Of a stretch of 64,000 bases of DNA, positions 63,144-64,000 are shown in pieces; position 1 is the stretch's first letter; each line of letters starts with the position of its first letter. The notes beneath the pieces are model-generated. The model did no database searches, was not told where the DNA came from, and saw only the letters and a program-made list of their open reading frames with translations. This stretch comes from Roseovarius carneus (GTDB lineage: Bacteria; Pseudomonadota; Alphaproteobacteria; Rhodobacterales; Rhodobacteraceae), in NCBI RefSeq assembly GCF_020141465.1, contig NZ_JAHSPD010000001.1, positions 1,222,374 to 1,286,373 of the forward strand. The letters are read 5' to 3'. A program made the translations under genes and the position numbers.

Positions 63144-63854
63144 TCAGGCCTCCTTCTTGTTGAGTGCGAGCTTCACGCGGTCCAGCGGGCGGACCCGCCC
63201 GGTTTCATACTCGCGGTTGCGGTTGATTGCGCGCTGGGTCGCCTGCTTCACGGCGGCGATGGCGGCTTGAACGCCGCGCGTCTCCTCGCCCACCAGCTTG
63301 TCGGCAAGGTCCTGCGCGCTGAACGGGCGGGACCGGGCGGGCATCCGGTCAAGGATTGCGACAATGGCCGCGCCCATGACCTTGTTGTCAGTGGCGACGG
63401 CAAGCAGCGCGGCGTTGCGCAGGTCCACGATGCCGGAGCCGTCAAGCTGTTGCTGGAAGTTGGAGCGCTCCTGCGTCCCGAGCCCGGCGCGGGCAAGGAC
63501 GGTAACGGGCGAGGCCCAGAGCTGCGCCGTGGTGGCGAGGCTGTCCGCCGCCGCGTTCAACTCCTTGAGGTGAGCCCAGCGGGCATCCGAGGAGTTGGTG
63601 ACAACCTCCCGGCGGGCAATGGCAGCGGCCTTGTCGGCGGCGGCCTGTTGATCCTTGGGCTGAAAGCCCGCGCGGGCGAGGCTCTCAGCGGCGTCTGCTG
63701 CGCGCTTGTTTACGCCGGACTCAAGTGTGTCGATCAACGTGCCGAACTTTTCAGCGCGCCGGGCCGCGACCTCAGCGAGGCTGACCACCTCAGCGGTGGA
63801 CAGGATGGGCTTGTCGGGGATTTCAAGGGGGAGTGATGGGGCGGGGTCTGCCAT
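63144..63854 (-). CDS. Unknown phage-like helical protein
   Basis: 236 aa, not recognised. Mostly helical: a Pro-rich start (MADPAPSLPLEIPDKPIL), then long amphipathic helices (AEVAARRAEKFGTLIDTLES; DQQAAADKAAAIARREVV; VQAAIAAVKQATQRAINRNR) and a basic tail ending in KKEA. No catalytic motif or membrane segment is seen. GAGGAG precedes the ATG. It heads the visible part of a leftward three-gene run. Confidence 0.5.
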   Translation of the reverse strand: MADPAPSLPLEIPDKPILSTAEVVSLAEVAARRAEKFGTLIDTLESGVNKRAADAAESLARAGFQPKDQQAAADKAAAIARREVVTNSSDARWAHLKELNAAADSLATTAQLWASPVTVLARAGLGTQERSNFQQQLDGSGIVDLRNAALLAVATDNKVMGAAIVAILDRMPARSRPFSAQDLADKLVGEETRGVQAAIAAVKQATQRAINRNREYETGRVRPLDRVKLALNKKEA

Positions 63855-63950
63855 GTCGGGCTCCTCATGCCGTGGGAGGCTCCATTGCCGTCCCTTCGCC
63901 CCAACTCTACCCTGAGTTGCGTGGCGGGCAGAGCGCGATTACTTGTTGTC

Positions 63951-64000
63951 CTAGAGCCACCAAGCGTACTGCGGATCACCGGCCAAGCCCGGCGCGGCGC
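63951..64000 (-). CDS. Possible C-terminus of the next upstream gene (partial)
   Basis: The last 16 codons of a frame open to the window edge read APGLAGDPQYAWWL and stop at TAG. The composition looks protein-like, and the position fits another member of the same leftward operon, but 50 bp cannot prove it. The 96 bp between it and the 236-aa gene hold that gene's SD and no other feature I can name. Confidence 0.25.
   Translation of the reverse strand, partial: AAPGLAGDPQYAWWL

Overview
The window is a GC-rich stretch of an alphaproteobacterial chromosome, most likely from the Rhodobacterales (Roseobacter/Rhodobacter group). The evidence is the paired ethylmalonyl-CoA pathway genes (ecm, ccr), an RpoHII-type sigma factor behind a sigmaE-type promoter, CtrA-like boxes, the TauE-TIGR02186 pair, and the gene content generally. 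All assignments come from reading the sequence and from recalled family knowledge; no search was run.

Layout, left to right. 1-8.5 kb: HAD nucleotidase (partial), GntR regulator, a large GT2 glycosyltransferase, carA, a YqeY protein, DUF2244 and DUF4329 proteins and a GNAT. 6.5-11.5 kb: ethylmalonyl-CoA mutase, an acyltransferase and crotonyl-CoA carboxylase/reductase; ecm and ccr share a 12-bp upstream motif. 11.5-23.8 kb: a LuxR remnant, trpS, a catalytically dead rhomboid, murJ, glnD, an LpoA-like lipoprotein, rsmI-yraN-gshB-esterase, and comM behind CtrA-like sites. 23.8-37 kb: GST, cobalamin genes, rpoHII-chaN, coaBC-dut-moeB-like, an M3 peptidase, a universal stress protein, nfu behind an Irr-like box, tsaB-rimI, LysE, and TauE-TIGR02186. 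37-44.2 kb: SDR-helicase, then phosphomannomutase, kdsA and capsule export genes. 44.3-48.6 kb: a metal permease with its ArsR, GFA, UDG-like, SseB and ghrA genes. 48.6-54.3 kb: the complete mreB-mreC-mreD-mrdA-rodA cell-shape operon, read leftward. 54.4-58.6 kb: a small zinc-ribbon membrane protein coupled to DUF1989 and cupin genes, then ctaD and lipB.

From 58.7 kb the character changes. tRNA-Leu is followed by a broken 5' half of tRNA-Arg, a 92-bp scar and an intact tRNA-Arg(TCT). Next come a lower-GC convergent restriction-modification pair (PD-(D/E)XK nuclease and Zn-ribbon DNA methyltransferase), a terminator, and the end of a very GC-rich, tightly packed, leftward operon of unrecognised genes that looks like prophage or another mobile element. 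This right-hand 5 kb is the accessory part of the window and the best place to look for something new.

The core genes fit a marine aerobic heterotroph: C2/acetyl-CoA assimilation by the B12-dependent ethylmalonyl-CoA pathway, cobalamin completion, photo-oxidative stress control (sigmaE to RpoHII), iron-responsive Fe-S assembly, CtrA-linked competence, and a Kdo-linked capsule.
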